Below, in pieces: positions 47,201 to 59,300 of a stretch of DNA of 64,000 nucleotides (its first letter is position 1; every line of letters begins with the position of its first letter). This stretch comes from Daphnia pulex (Eukaryota; Arthropoda; Branchiopoda; Diplostraca; Daphniidae). The stretch is taken from the NCBI RefSeq assembly GCF_021134715.1, contig NC_060025.1, positions 2,542,001 through 2,606,000 of the forward strand, given 5' to 3'. Under the pieces are notes generated by a model. That model had not been told where the DNA came from. It saw only the letters and a list, made by a program, of their open reading frames with translations, and searched no databases. The position numbers were made by a program, and so were the translations under genes.

Positions 47201-50200
47201 ATGTCCATCAAATTGAGTGAAACTTATTTTTTTGGTTTTGGTGCTGAGACCATCAACTCTCAACTCTCCCGTTTGGAACAAAATAGCTAGACGCCCACCC
47301 CACACACTCAACCCCATATGTGTTAGGAGTACGTGTGTGTGTGTGGCATGTATATAGATTGTTGCCACTACCGGGAATGTTGACTCAGCAGCGGGCGACT
47401 AACTCGGATCCCTGCCTGCTGGGTCCCCCCCGTGTGATTTACGTCCGACTTCATTACGCAAAAGTGTTTCAGTTCCTCCCGCCCCTCCTTCTATATATCC
47501 CGTGCTTTTTCTAACGATGCCAACATCCACACACGACAACACGCATCTAGAGTCTAGCTAGCTGCTCTCGTAAAAAAGCCTCGGAACCTGACATGTGATG
47601 TCGTGTTTCACACCTACTCACAACAGAGACAACTCGTTCTGGTGTCTCACTTGGTCTCAAAACAAAAAAAGGACAATCGCTCGTCCACAAAGAAGAAAAC
47701 TCTTCAAATAAATTTTCCACCCCAAATTCTTTTTTCGTTTTCCTTTTCGTTTCCCACTCTGTTTGTACACAGATGGTGACTTGCAACATGTATATAAATA
47801 TAGTCTAAAAAAACCCCTCCCACAGCTTTTAATTCTTTCTTGTCTGTTTGACTTGTGCGGATTTAATCCCCAAACAAAAAGATTCGAGCAGTTGTCCAGA
47901 AGGATGTATCTGCACCGGTGGTGGTGGTGGTGGTTTGCCCAGTAATAAGCTGGAATGTCGACGCTGTCGTCCAGGATACCGCCAGTCAACAACAGGTATG
48001 TACTATGCACACCGCTATAATCTAGTGTACACATCTTAACATGTCTGTGTGTGCTGTGCCCATTTGAATTCCTTTTGGCGAGTCACGAAAATGAATCCGA
48101 GCGGACACAAACACAAAAACAAGCATTATATAAACTGTTACTTTTTTGTTGTTGTGTGTGTGTGTAGTTAAAGGCCGGCCAAAGTGTAGTCAGCAGGAGG
48201 TCCAGCAAGACGGTCCACTCATGTCGATACCATCGGTCGTCGAAGGTTTATTTTTGATTAGATTTTTCTGTCGTGATAAAAATCAAATTTTGAAAAATGT
48301 TTGGATTTTCATTTTAATCAAAAATAAAAAGGTGATGCTGTAACGATATCGGAGCGTTACTTTGTCGTCCTCGATACGGCCGTCGACAAGGAAACAGTCG
48401 AGTACATTCTAGCCCGTCCAACTACCATGGGGTCCGTCCTGTTATCCGGCAAAGTCCTGCAGATCGGCGACGTCATCACTCGAGCTGTAAAAAACTAACA
48501 AAAACAAAGAAAAAACAAATTTCGCCTAAAGGATTTAATTATTTTCCGTCTTGATAACCATCAGGACGTGATTCAAGGGAAACTGACCTTCAGAGCAGAT
48601 AAGGAAGTGGGCTGGTTGCCGGCCGAGGATCGATTATACTGGAACGTTTCGGCAGCCAAGAGCGACGACAGCGAAGAGAAAAATGGCAGAGGTCGCAACG
48701 TCCTGTTGAACGGCCGGGTGTTGGATTCCAGCGGCAAAGTTCTCAGACGGACCGAGGACACCATCAAACGGGCCAGAGACGAAAACGGAGCCAACGGACT
48801 GGCTCCGCTGCCCAGGGTTCCACTTCGACCCGAGGCCCTCATGATCGCCATCGAGCCCCGCGACAATCAGCTGCCGGAGGTCGTCGTCCACGGAGAAGTG
48901 ACGGTCGAAGAAGGGGCCACCGAAATCCTGTCGCCGGACATCCTGAGCGTCAACGACAGCGATACAAAACCCGACAACCTGGTCGTCGTCATCGTCGACG
49001 GACCCAAGCACGGCTACCTGGAGGTTAGGGATCGATCAGGTGAGAGAAAATGTTCATTCCTTTATTTCTTTGTTTTTCGCCAAGTGTTAAATCATTGTGT
49101 GTGTGGAAAACCTACACACGATAAAACACACACACACATGACTGGCTGCTGCTGCTGAGCTGCTACTTTTTTTCTGAAAGGGAGGATGGACTGTACAAAA
49201 AAGAGTACAAGGAAGGAAGGTCAATTGTTGTTGTTGTTGTTGTTGCGAGCTGAATGCCAAGAGGGAGTGTTTCTTTTGACAGCTAGGGGGGTGTCTCTTC
49301 ATAACGGAGTGTGTGTGGAGACAATTCAGCCACCTCCCATGCCATCGCAGAGCCTTGAGGTATGGGGGGGTTGGCTCGCTTCAGCAGCAGCAGCAGCACT
49401 GACTGTGCAGTAATTACACGGTGCAAGTGTATCCACAGGGATAAATCAGGCTCAACGCTTTTGTCTTTTCCCCCTGCTGTGTGGAGACTCTGCAGCTCAG
49501 TGATGCTTTCCTTCGTGGCATGGCATGATGAATGGGCAGACGTGGGCCCAACCCTCTCTCGAATTCTGTAACAAATAATACACACACACACATCAACAGA
49601 GAATTTGGTAATGAATGACTGGCGGATTTCATCCGGTCGTTCAACCATCTCACGAAAAATATACCGTGAAGCTGATGCTGCTGTGATCTGTGATGCTTGC
49701 AGCTCTCGATGATGATGATGATGAGATTCTCACGTGATCGAAAACGAGATAAATTATAGACCAGAGACCACGCGGTTGCTCGCAATAAGTTTTACATCAT
49801 CATCAAGTATTATAAAAGGGAAGAAAGAAAAAAAAAGGGTTTCAGGGCATATTTCAAGTTGTTTTTCTTGATTCCAGCGCACGAGGAGAGAAGCGATTAT
49901 AAAAATAGGCGCCCAAATAACATATCATGTGTCAGATTTCTACACTTTCAATTAAGAGATTTTCGGCCATGATGAAGTTGCCAAATTGCTTTTCTGGAAA
50001 ATCATCTGCTCCAGCAGCCATTGTTTTTTTATCCACTCACACGTTATTATTATTTATTTAAACAAAGAAAATAGAAACTAGCTGAATATATTAACACACA
50101 CAAAAACGATTTTCTCTTCAACCAAAAGGACAAAGGAAGGTGGTGACTGAATTTCCATTGTCAGCTCTACTGGAGGAACAACTTAGTTACGTCCAAAACG

Positions 50201-53200
50201 GTAGGCGTCTCTCTCTTTTCTTCTCTTGATAAAAACATTTTTTGAAACAAACATCTATTATATAACCTTAGAAGTTTAGCTTTAGCTTTGGGCTATCTAT
50301 CTTTTAACTGATGAGATTCTCCATTGTATTTGGCACGTCTATTATATGTCTGGTGTGTTTTCCCTTTGTTTACTCAACTGACAACCTATGACCGGCGGGG
50401 CTGATCGTCTTGAAACCTGCTGGATGGATGGATTGCCATTTCGGCAAACAGATCACAAAGGCAGCGAGCCTCGCCAAGATTCTTTTCGATTCTACGTACG
50501 AGACACGTCAGACAATCGGTCGCCACCCTCCCAACTGGACATCGTCATCGAGGTATAACTTAATCCAATCAAATCGGCCATTTTTAATCTTCTAATCAAC
50601 TCAAATTTTTACAGAACGTCAACGACGAGTCGCCGCAAATCACGACGCGTCCGTTGCTCCTGTCGATGGGCCAGGATCGAGTGATCCTGACTGGCGACCA
50701 TTTCGACGTCCAGGATCAGGATAGCGAACCCTCTGATTTGCAGATCACCTTGGTGGCCCAGCCGACCAACGGCCGGCTCCAGCGATTCGACCCGCTGACC
50801 AACAGCGACCGGACGTTGCAAAATGGTGAAACTTTTGACTACCAGGAGCTCCTGGACGGCAACATCGCCTTCATCTCATCCGCCGAGGAGGCCCAGATCG
50901 TCTTCCGGGTGACGGACGGTGACTCGTCAGCCGGCCAGGAAGTGACGCTCCGCTACGTCAACAAGCAGCAGGACGAGGAGCTTTTCGGCCGCAGCGGGGG
51001 CACAACGCCCTGCCTGATGGAATTCAACACGACCGAATGGAAATCCGGCGAGAATTCCGGAGTAGCCGCCGTGACGGTGGTCCGCACCGGCGATTTGTCC
51101 ATCACCTGCTCGGTCATCTGTTCCACCGAGGCCCAATCGGCCGACGATTCCAAAGATTTCGACTCCCGCCCAGTGGCCGAATCGTCCAGGGTCTTTTTCC
51201 TGCGCGGAGTCACCGTCATTTACTGCCCAGTTCAAATTAAAGACGACAGTTTCTACGAAGGCGACGAGACTTTCCTGGCCAGGCTGAGTCACCCCCAAGT
51301 GGAACAGCTGGAAACGGGCGGCGGCCAGCAGACGGCCGATCAGCCCAAAGTGGCCCAGGGCTCGTCGTCGTCATCGGCTGTGATCGGATCGCGGAGTACA
51401 TTGGCCGTCCGCATCCAGGACGAGGAAGACATTACCCGGGTCCAGTTCAACCAGTCCGTCTACCGTCCAGGGACTCAACAGGACGCCGATTCCGTCACTC
51501 TGCACGTGGAGAGGACGGGCGATTTGCGATTCGCCTCCAAGATTTTCGTGTCCAGTTTGGACGGGAGCGCCAAGGAAGGCAAGGACTATGTCCTGAAAGG
51601 CCGTCAGAGCCTGGAATTTGGCCCTGGAGAGAAGTGGACGTCGTTCAGCGTGGCGTTTCTCAACGCCAATCACAAAAATACCTGGCCAAAGAGTTTCCAG
51701 ATCGCTCTCAGTCCCGAGGACAGCATCAATGCCCAGTTGGGGGCCGGTAAATCGTCTGCCACCATCCTGATCCCGCCGACAGTCACTTCCGGGCCGGCTC
51801 TATTGCCGGCCGAGCCCATCGTCGTCTCTCTAATGGACTACGGTATGAGTCAGTCATCATCTTTTTGGTTTATTTAAAGTACATTTTGTAATCTAATCAT
51901 TTTTAAAATAATAATAATTAATTGTGTTTATCTAATAATTATGTAATAATGATGTAATAGTTAATTTTTACATAATCTTAATTTTGAAATCAATTTTAAT
52001 TTTTAACTGGACCCATAAATTACAGATCGACTGGGCGCGGATCTTGACAAGCGACCGATATCAGTTCCGGCTGGATATCCGGTCGTTTGCGTCACGCCCT
52101 GCGACCCGAAATATCCGCTGTACAACATCAGCACCCAGAGGCTCTGCCGCAACATGGCCATCGACGTCTCCAAGATCCGCTTCTCCTGGGACATTTCACC
52201 TCCATCCAGCGGAAGCAGTAGCAGCAGTAGCCAGGAGCCGTTAAGTCAGTTCCGTTCAATTTTTATTGAAACAATTTAGAACTTTGTATTACAATTATTC
52301 GGTTGGATGAATACTGGAAAAAGAAATTGTTAAGACATCCCGTGCCGGGCAATTTTGGGGTTGTTGTTGTTGTTGGGTTTAACCGACGATGAACAATTCC
52401 GGCCCGGATGACTCGGTTGTTAAATGATAAACGTGCAGAGTCATCTATGCGATGACTGTAACATTTTGTTTACGATGGGAAATCCCTGCACGTAGTACAG
52501 ACGGGCAAAATACCAAAAATAAGTGGGTCACCACACATTTCATGCCCAGCACACACTCACTAGAGACGGACTAAAAATAACCTCACGTGGAAATGTTTGA
52601 TATTTTTGGAAAAAGAAAATCGATTTATCATTTTGAAATATTTGATCGATTTATGAGCAGGTGACAGTACGGCCGGCCCGTTTTATCGATTGAGCGAACC
52701 GACGGCCTTCAGCGGAGTCGAAGATCGGGTGCTGGACGCCGTCTTCTTCGGCCGTGACTTCAAAATCCGCTGCGTGGCCCAGCCGGTACGATTGGATCCG
52801 GCCATGATGGTCGGGCCGGCCTCCAAGAGTCGACCCGTGATGGTTTCGGGTCAGTCGGGACTCTGCCCGCCTTTCGCTCCCAACAGCCTGGCCTCCGACG
52901 ATCCGTCCGACGACCAGGTGATGGTGGCCGGCCAGCAACCCTTCTCGGCCTCCCTGTCCTACGTCAACGCCAGCGATCCGCAGCATCCGGACACGATGCG
53001 CATCCAAGTCGTCGTGCCCCACTCGGACGGACTGATGCCCATCCTGTCGACCCAGCCGCTGCACGGCATCCGGCATGTCATGAGCGAGCCGGCCTACCGC
53101 TCCCACCACCGCTGCTCCAATCTCCACCCGGCCATGGGATTCCTGGACGGAAGCGATCGAGACGATCCGAATTTGGCGCCCAAATTGCCGTTTGAATTCT

Positions 53201-55706
53201 CCAAAAGCATCCGGCAAGAATCGGCCGTCCGGCTCTACCGCCACCTGGATTCCACCGGATGCCTCTGGCATTTCGAAGCCTGGTACACCATGACGGAACT
53301 GGTCCAGCTCTGCGGCGGCCAAGTCACCTCCAATTTCCAGGTAATTTTATAATCAAATTTAAAATTAATTGAATTGAAATTGAAATATTTTGTCCGTCCA
53401 TTTCTGGAAGGCGATGAACCGCGGGCAAGTTCAAGTGACGGTCCGGGTGCCGCTGTACGTGACGTTGATCAGCGCTTCGACGGGCGGCCACCAGAGCTGG
53501 ACCAGTGTCGAGCATCAGACGGAAATGGAATTCTCCTTCTCCTACGCATCGGTCCTGCTGGGCCAGCGCGGAGTGGCCGAAACCAAGCTGGCCTTGGCCG
53601 TCCAGCCCCATGTGACGCGAATCCGGACCGATCCCAACAACGGCCGCCTGGTGATTGAATTCCAAACGGAAACCCGCTTCGCCGGACGCTACCTGGAAGG
53701 CGGAAGTCGACTACTAAGTCCTCCGCACCACCACTTTGTGGCCGGCCAGTGGCTGGGCTTCGACCTGGAGCTGATGTGGAGTCAGATCTACCCGACGGGA
53801 GCCACTTTCCAAAAGTGGAGGGCCGTCTCCAATTACACGCTACAGGACTACACGGGCAACTACACCCTGGTGCTGGCCCCTTGCCCGGCCTCGTCCGATG
53901 CCCAGCAGCCGGCCAACAAATTCGGTCGGCTAATGAACAATAAAAAAGAAGATTGCCAAGCGGCCGACCCGTTCAACGTCACTCTGCCCATCCATTACCA
54001 GCAGCCATTCCGGCCGGAACCCGTCCACTATTCCCTAGAGTAAGTGTGTGTGGCCGGCCCTACATTAAATATTTGTTCACCTTCACAAAACAAATCGTTG
54101 CAGTGGTCAACAGTTGAACATTTTGCCGATTATCTCAAGGCCGGCCAGGGCTTGTAAAATTGTTGTTGCGGTTGTTGCGTTGCTGGACAATTAAAGTTAC
54201 ATTTCTTGTCTCATTTAGGACGACGTTCCAGTTGACGAACGACGTGCGGGCCTTCCTGAGAAAACCACGCAGCATCGACGACATTAAAGTAATTAATTTA
54301 AAAAAAAAAACGAAATTTCCAAATGAATTGCAATTGATGTGAAAATTCTTGTCCGTCCTGATGGATGTGAAAGGATGCTGAATTCGAAGGTTCGTTCCAC
54401 AACGGAGAACGGGTTTACGGGCGCGTCCTTTGGCATCCCAGCAACGAGCTCTCGCCCGGCTACCGCCTCTCCATCGAGAAATTGTACCTGTGCGCCGGCC
54501 GTGACGGCTACGTCCCGCTGTTCGAGCCCAATGCCGAACGGCCCCAGTTCGGATGCCTGGAGAACTCGCAGCGATTGAAATACCGACTACTTTTATTGGT
54601 CCGTCCAGTCGTCCGGCCTCTTTTATTATTTCACATTTCCCTGGAACAATTTTAAAAACATTTTTTTTTTATTATCGATAGGATCGTGAGGACCCGTACG
54701 GAAGTGACAAGGACGTCCAGGGTCTGTCCCTGGACGCCAAATTCGCCAGTCAAGTCGACCAGCTACGCACCGGCATGGCCCATTTGCCCAGCATGGACGG
54801 GTTCGTGTTCAGCGTCGATCCATTGTTCCAGCTGGAGCCTGGAATTCGCTGGTTTCTCCAGGTATTTTATCTTCCACCCCTCCCACATAGTACAATTGAT
54901 GCCTGGACACATCTAGGATAACTGATGATGATGATGATGGTCACGCTCCTTATCCAGTCCAGCAATGCGGGGAGGGGTCGGAACGGAGACTGGCCCAGTT
55001 TGATCTCAATCTCGTTCTCCCTGACCCGGTTACGTCCGGCCTTTCCCCTCCTCCACAATCTGATCGAAACATTTGTTTTTTCTATTTCCATTTTTATTTA
55101 TTAAATTCAAATTTAATTTTGGCGCCAAATTCAAAAAAATCAAATTTTTAGGTCTCCTATTCCGTTCAGCCGGTGATTGGAAGCGGGTCCATGTTCCGCT
55201 GGAAGCGCCAGGAATCCGGAAGCCAACTGAAGGCCCGTCGAGGCACCAACATGCGCTTCCTGCCGCTGGACTGGCCGCCGTCCGGCCACACTAAAAGCGG
55301 CAAGGCGAGCAACAGCCCCAACGGCGGCTCTGACGACGAGCCTCAGCCGTCGGCCGTCCTGGCCTCGACGCTCCTGCTCTCGGCCGGCCTCTTGGTCATT
55401 CTAGTCATGGCCGTTTTGATTGTCTTCTCCGTGTATTACCGACCGGCCCAAAATAAGACAAATCAAAATCACAACAGGAGCAGCAGCAGCAGCAGCGACG
55501 ACATTAAAAACATCCAGACGGGCAGCGGCAGCGGTAGTGGGCCGGCAGCCATCATAGGCGCGGGGGGAGTAGAAGCGGTGGCGGCGGAACCATTTCCGGT
55601 AGAAGAAGAAGAAGAGGAAGACTCGGAATCGACTCCGATGAAAGCTCTCAATAACAACGGACGGATAGCCAGCACATCTGGATCCATCAAGATAACCCTG
55701 GTTTGA
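44236..55706 (+). CDS. compact FRAS1/FREM-like transmembrane matrix protein
   Basis: Fifteen exons: 44236-44314, 47882-47995, 48168-48245, 48332-48486, 48565-49039, 50129-50200, 50461-50552, 50615-51842, 52026-52244, 52661-53340, 53411-54039, 54219-54288, 54374-54598, 54682-54861, 55152-55706. They give 1616 residues. Signal peptide 1-26; Cys-rich segment about 31-60 with a Gly6 run; about three CSPG repeats (90-440), for example SEPRQDSFRFYVRD then VNDESP; two Calx-beta domains (about 445-750); a FRAS/FREM C-terminal region; a membrane helix about 1500-1528; an acidic tail ending ITLV. FRAS1/FREM2 proteins anchor epithelium to basement membrane. Vertebrate members have about twelve CSPG repeats, so this is short. 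Exon 1 is joined across 3.6 kb on phase and signal-peptide logic alone, the weakest part. FRAS1 versus FREM2 identity is unresolved. Confidence 0.8.
49040..50128. other. large intron of the FREM-like gene with microsatellites
   Basis: Contains (CA)n near 49128, (TTG)n near 49223-49245, (AGC)n near 49385-49399 and (GAT)n near 49710-49722. No coding exon between the GTGAGA donor and the acceptor at 50128. Confidence 0.5.
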
Positions 55707-56310
55707 TAATCATTTGACACACATTCACATATAAACACACACACACACACGTAAACATTTATATATATATATATACTGTATACTATACAATGAAATATGA
55801 GAAAACACAATTATTTTTAATCACCTCCCAAACCCCCCCCCCTCTTCCCCTTTTCTCCAGCAAATGGAGAATCAAATAGGCGCACAGCATTTTTTGATAT
55901 GAACAAAAATCAATTTGTTTGACATTATCATCATTTTTGAAAAAAAAAATTCCCGAAGGCCGTGATTATTATTTTCTAATGCGATATATTCGTGAGCGCG
56001 CGCTTCAATTGTTTGTTTTTCGGGGCCCGTTTGTGTGTGTACAAATAAAATGAATTTTTTTTTTCACCCCCAATTTTTTGTTTTAAATTCCCCCCACTTT
56101 GATTGCACAATAACGATTTACAAATTTCATCATTGGATTTTTGCATCGAAAATCTCTGCCGATGTCGGAATTTGAGAAGACAAAATAAACAATTCAACCA
56201 TTGAGAGAGAGGAAAATAAGAGAAAGGAACGACATTTTTTTTCTTTTCTTTTCAAGGTCCGTCCGTGAAAATTTTAAAAAGTTGGAAAAACATTTTTATG
56301 GAACAATTTC
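55707..56310. other. convergent 3' region, FREM-like / SLC22
   Basis: About 600 bp between two facing stop codons, with (CA)n near 55736-55750, (TA)n near 55760-55774, poly-C near 55834 and an AATAAA near 56044 usable by the FREM-like gene. No gene seen. Confidence 0.5.
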
Positions 56311-59300
56311 TCAATCGATTGGCGGACGGGGAGGAGGAGCTGATGAGGAACTGATAATTGTTTCCGGGTTGTTAGTTTTGTGGCTCTTGTCGTTGGGGTC
56401 CAGCTGGCGCTGCTGACGCTGGCGGGCCAGCAGGCTGGAGCGGAAGGCCTCTCCGCGGATAGATGTCCGCAGGGCATTGGCCCGATTGGACGGCGCCCGG
56501 ATGAAATTCGAATCCTTGGCGGCAACGACCGGCATCGAATCGCCGCTGGAGGCCGTCACCGTGTCCGGCTCAATTCTGCCCAATTCCAAAATGAAATTTT
56601 TAATTAATTTCGGGGAAATCAATCAACTAATTAGAGCTATTGAATCGTTTACTCTTTCTGTCGTTGGCAGCACGGGAAATCCCAGAAACTTTGATCTTTG
56701 CCGAAATTCTCTCCGTCCTCGATCGTCTCCGGCAGAATGGCGCCCAGCGTCTCTGGCAACATGAGTCCGACGATGGCACCAATCAGGGCCAGGATTCCCA
56801 GAATGGTCAGTGGCAAAAATTGACTAAAACGAGCCTATCATTTTAAAAAATTCCATTTTTTAAATGTTTGAATTTTCCCGCCAAATTTGAAATTCAAATT
56901 TAGTATTACGAGATCGACGATGTAGGGCGAGACGATAGCGGCCACGTAACCAGCGATATGGACGTAGGCCTGTTACATTTGATATATAAGGTCACGAATC
57001 ATTAATCAGTCCGGTCGATTTAATCAAGGACGGCCAAAGAAGAAAAAGAGAAAAAAAGAGAAAGTGGACGGCGATACTCACAATGCCCTGGGCACGGACG
57101 GACGTGGGGATCAGTTCGGCTCCGTACTGCAGACCGATGTTGAACGTGATGTTGACGCAGAAACGGCCAATGATGGCCAGCACGGCCGTCAGAACGGCTT
57201 GATCTACGCGGGAAAACAGTTCGGGTCCAGTCACGAGAGAGAAATTGATTTTTAAAAATATCGGTCACTTATTACCATTGGGGACGGCCAGAGTGGCCAG
57301 ACTGAAGACGGAGGCGCCCAGGAGTGAGCCGAAGGCCAAGATGCGTCTACCCCATTTGTCCAGGAAGAAAACCAGGACCAAATCGGCCGGCAGTTCGGTG
57401 ACGGACGCCACGCTGAACGTCAGGAAAACGGAGAGACCCAAATTGGCCGTGTTGCGGGCGTGGCCGTCGTAGACGACGGCCACCAGAACCCACAGCAAAG
57501 TCAGCAGGATCGTGTTCCTCCTCATCCTGGGCGTCCGCAGCAGGTCCAGCACCGTTTGTTGCGGCTCCTTGGAGCTGGCCTCCATCGCCTCCTCAGTGGC
57601 AGTCTATATAAAGTCATTGACATACAATATGCAAATCACGCCATCAATTTACATATAAAAAGAAAAAGAAAAATATTAATAAAAGCCTGGACAGATTCAT
57701 TACTCTCCTTTTGTCCAGGGTCCCCCCTTACTCGTCATAAAAACAAGATGATTCTATTCCCACACCAACTGGAAATGGCAATTTGCCCAGTGTCAACCGT
57801 TTTGGTCACATGACTATTTGTTATTATATTCCCCAGGATGACGTTTCTCTTTTTTTGATAACAATCGATAGAATAATATCAGCCAATTTTTGCGTGTTAG
57901 AACTTTGATGGCCAAACGAGAAAAATGGACCACACGCCGAACGGACGGACGGACGGATGGATGGATGGATCAAATTGTATAAAAGCTAATCAATCACCTT
58001 GAGTTTCTTGTAGACACTCTCGTCGACCTGCTTCTTGTTGATGCGAGCGAAAGTCTTCAAGATGGAAATGGCCCGCTCCGTTTGCCCTTGAGACAGCAGC
58101 CACCTGTCGAATTGGACGGACGTTTGAAAAAATGTTTCGATTTTTCAGATTATTTCTTCCAATAATATTTTCTAAAAAAAACATTTTTCTTATATTTATT
58201 TTAAACTAAAAAAACTAAAATGAAAAAAAGGGAAATCGATGCCCATCAGAGCGGAACCAGCACGGACCTTGGCGACGTTATAGATTCATCAGAGTCAACC
58301 CAATAATACGTCAAATGAAATCATCAAATATATCAATTCATTCTCTCTCTCTGCTGCTGCTGCTGGACCTGTATTTGTTTTGAACACGCTCCAGAAGACG
58401 GCGGTAGGCCGTATCAATATTTGATCATCCGGACAATGTGTGTAGGCTATACACACACGTGTAAGCGAAGAAAGTTGGCGAGCAGAAACAAAAATAAAAG
58501 TAGGTCAACTTCATATTTTTTCTCTTTTTGAGCTAGTGAGAGAGAGAGAGAGAACGAAACCATTTTCACTTAATGCTCAAACACAAGTGAAAATGATAAC
58601 GCGCAACTCTATGATGGCGGTGGGCCCCCACACAAAATCTAACGGGAGCGTGTCGTTTGATTTACGGTAGGGAGAGAACCCGCGGGAAAAAATAAAAAAG
58701 CAAATCTGTTTTTCTTGTTTTTTAAAAAATCATAAAAATATGAAATAATGTGTGTGAGTGTCCTGATGGCTAAATATTGTGTGTTGTCCTGCTATAAATA
58801 GAAGTCAAATTTATAATAATAAGGTATTGCATTACCGAGCGCTTTCGGGAACGATCCAGTAGGCGAGGATGACCGAGGCCATGGGAATGGACGTGGCCAA
58901 ACTGAACATGCGCCAGTCGCTGATGCCCCAGGCGATCCACGGCAACACCGTCGTTCCGGCCGTGTAGAACAAGGCGATCGACAAATTGGCCACCAAAGTC
59001 CGGTACGTCGGTCCCACGTATTCCAGTACTATATAATTACATTCATTTAGAGTTACCATTTTTTTTTCAAATTGAATTGAGCTATTAAATTTTCTTTCTT
59101 TCTTTTTTTTGAAATAGAATTAAGAAATTAAAATGTAATTCATTCATTCATTTTAGATTAAATTGATAAATTAAATTTTTATTTATTGATGTATAATCAA
59201 AATTGAATTAGAAATAGAAATTTTATTAATTTCTCTATTTAAAATGAAATTGTGAAATTCAATTCAAAATTCAAATTGATGATTATTTTTAAAATTGAAA

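Noticed and set aside
52651-53322. Minus-strand frame of 223 codons rich in His, Gly and Arg
   Set aside because: Antisense shadow of the FREM-like exon 52661-53340; GC-rich third positions on the plus strand create it.
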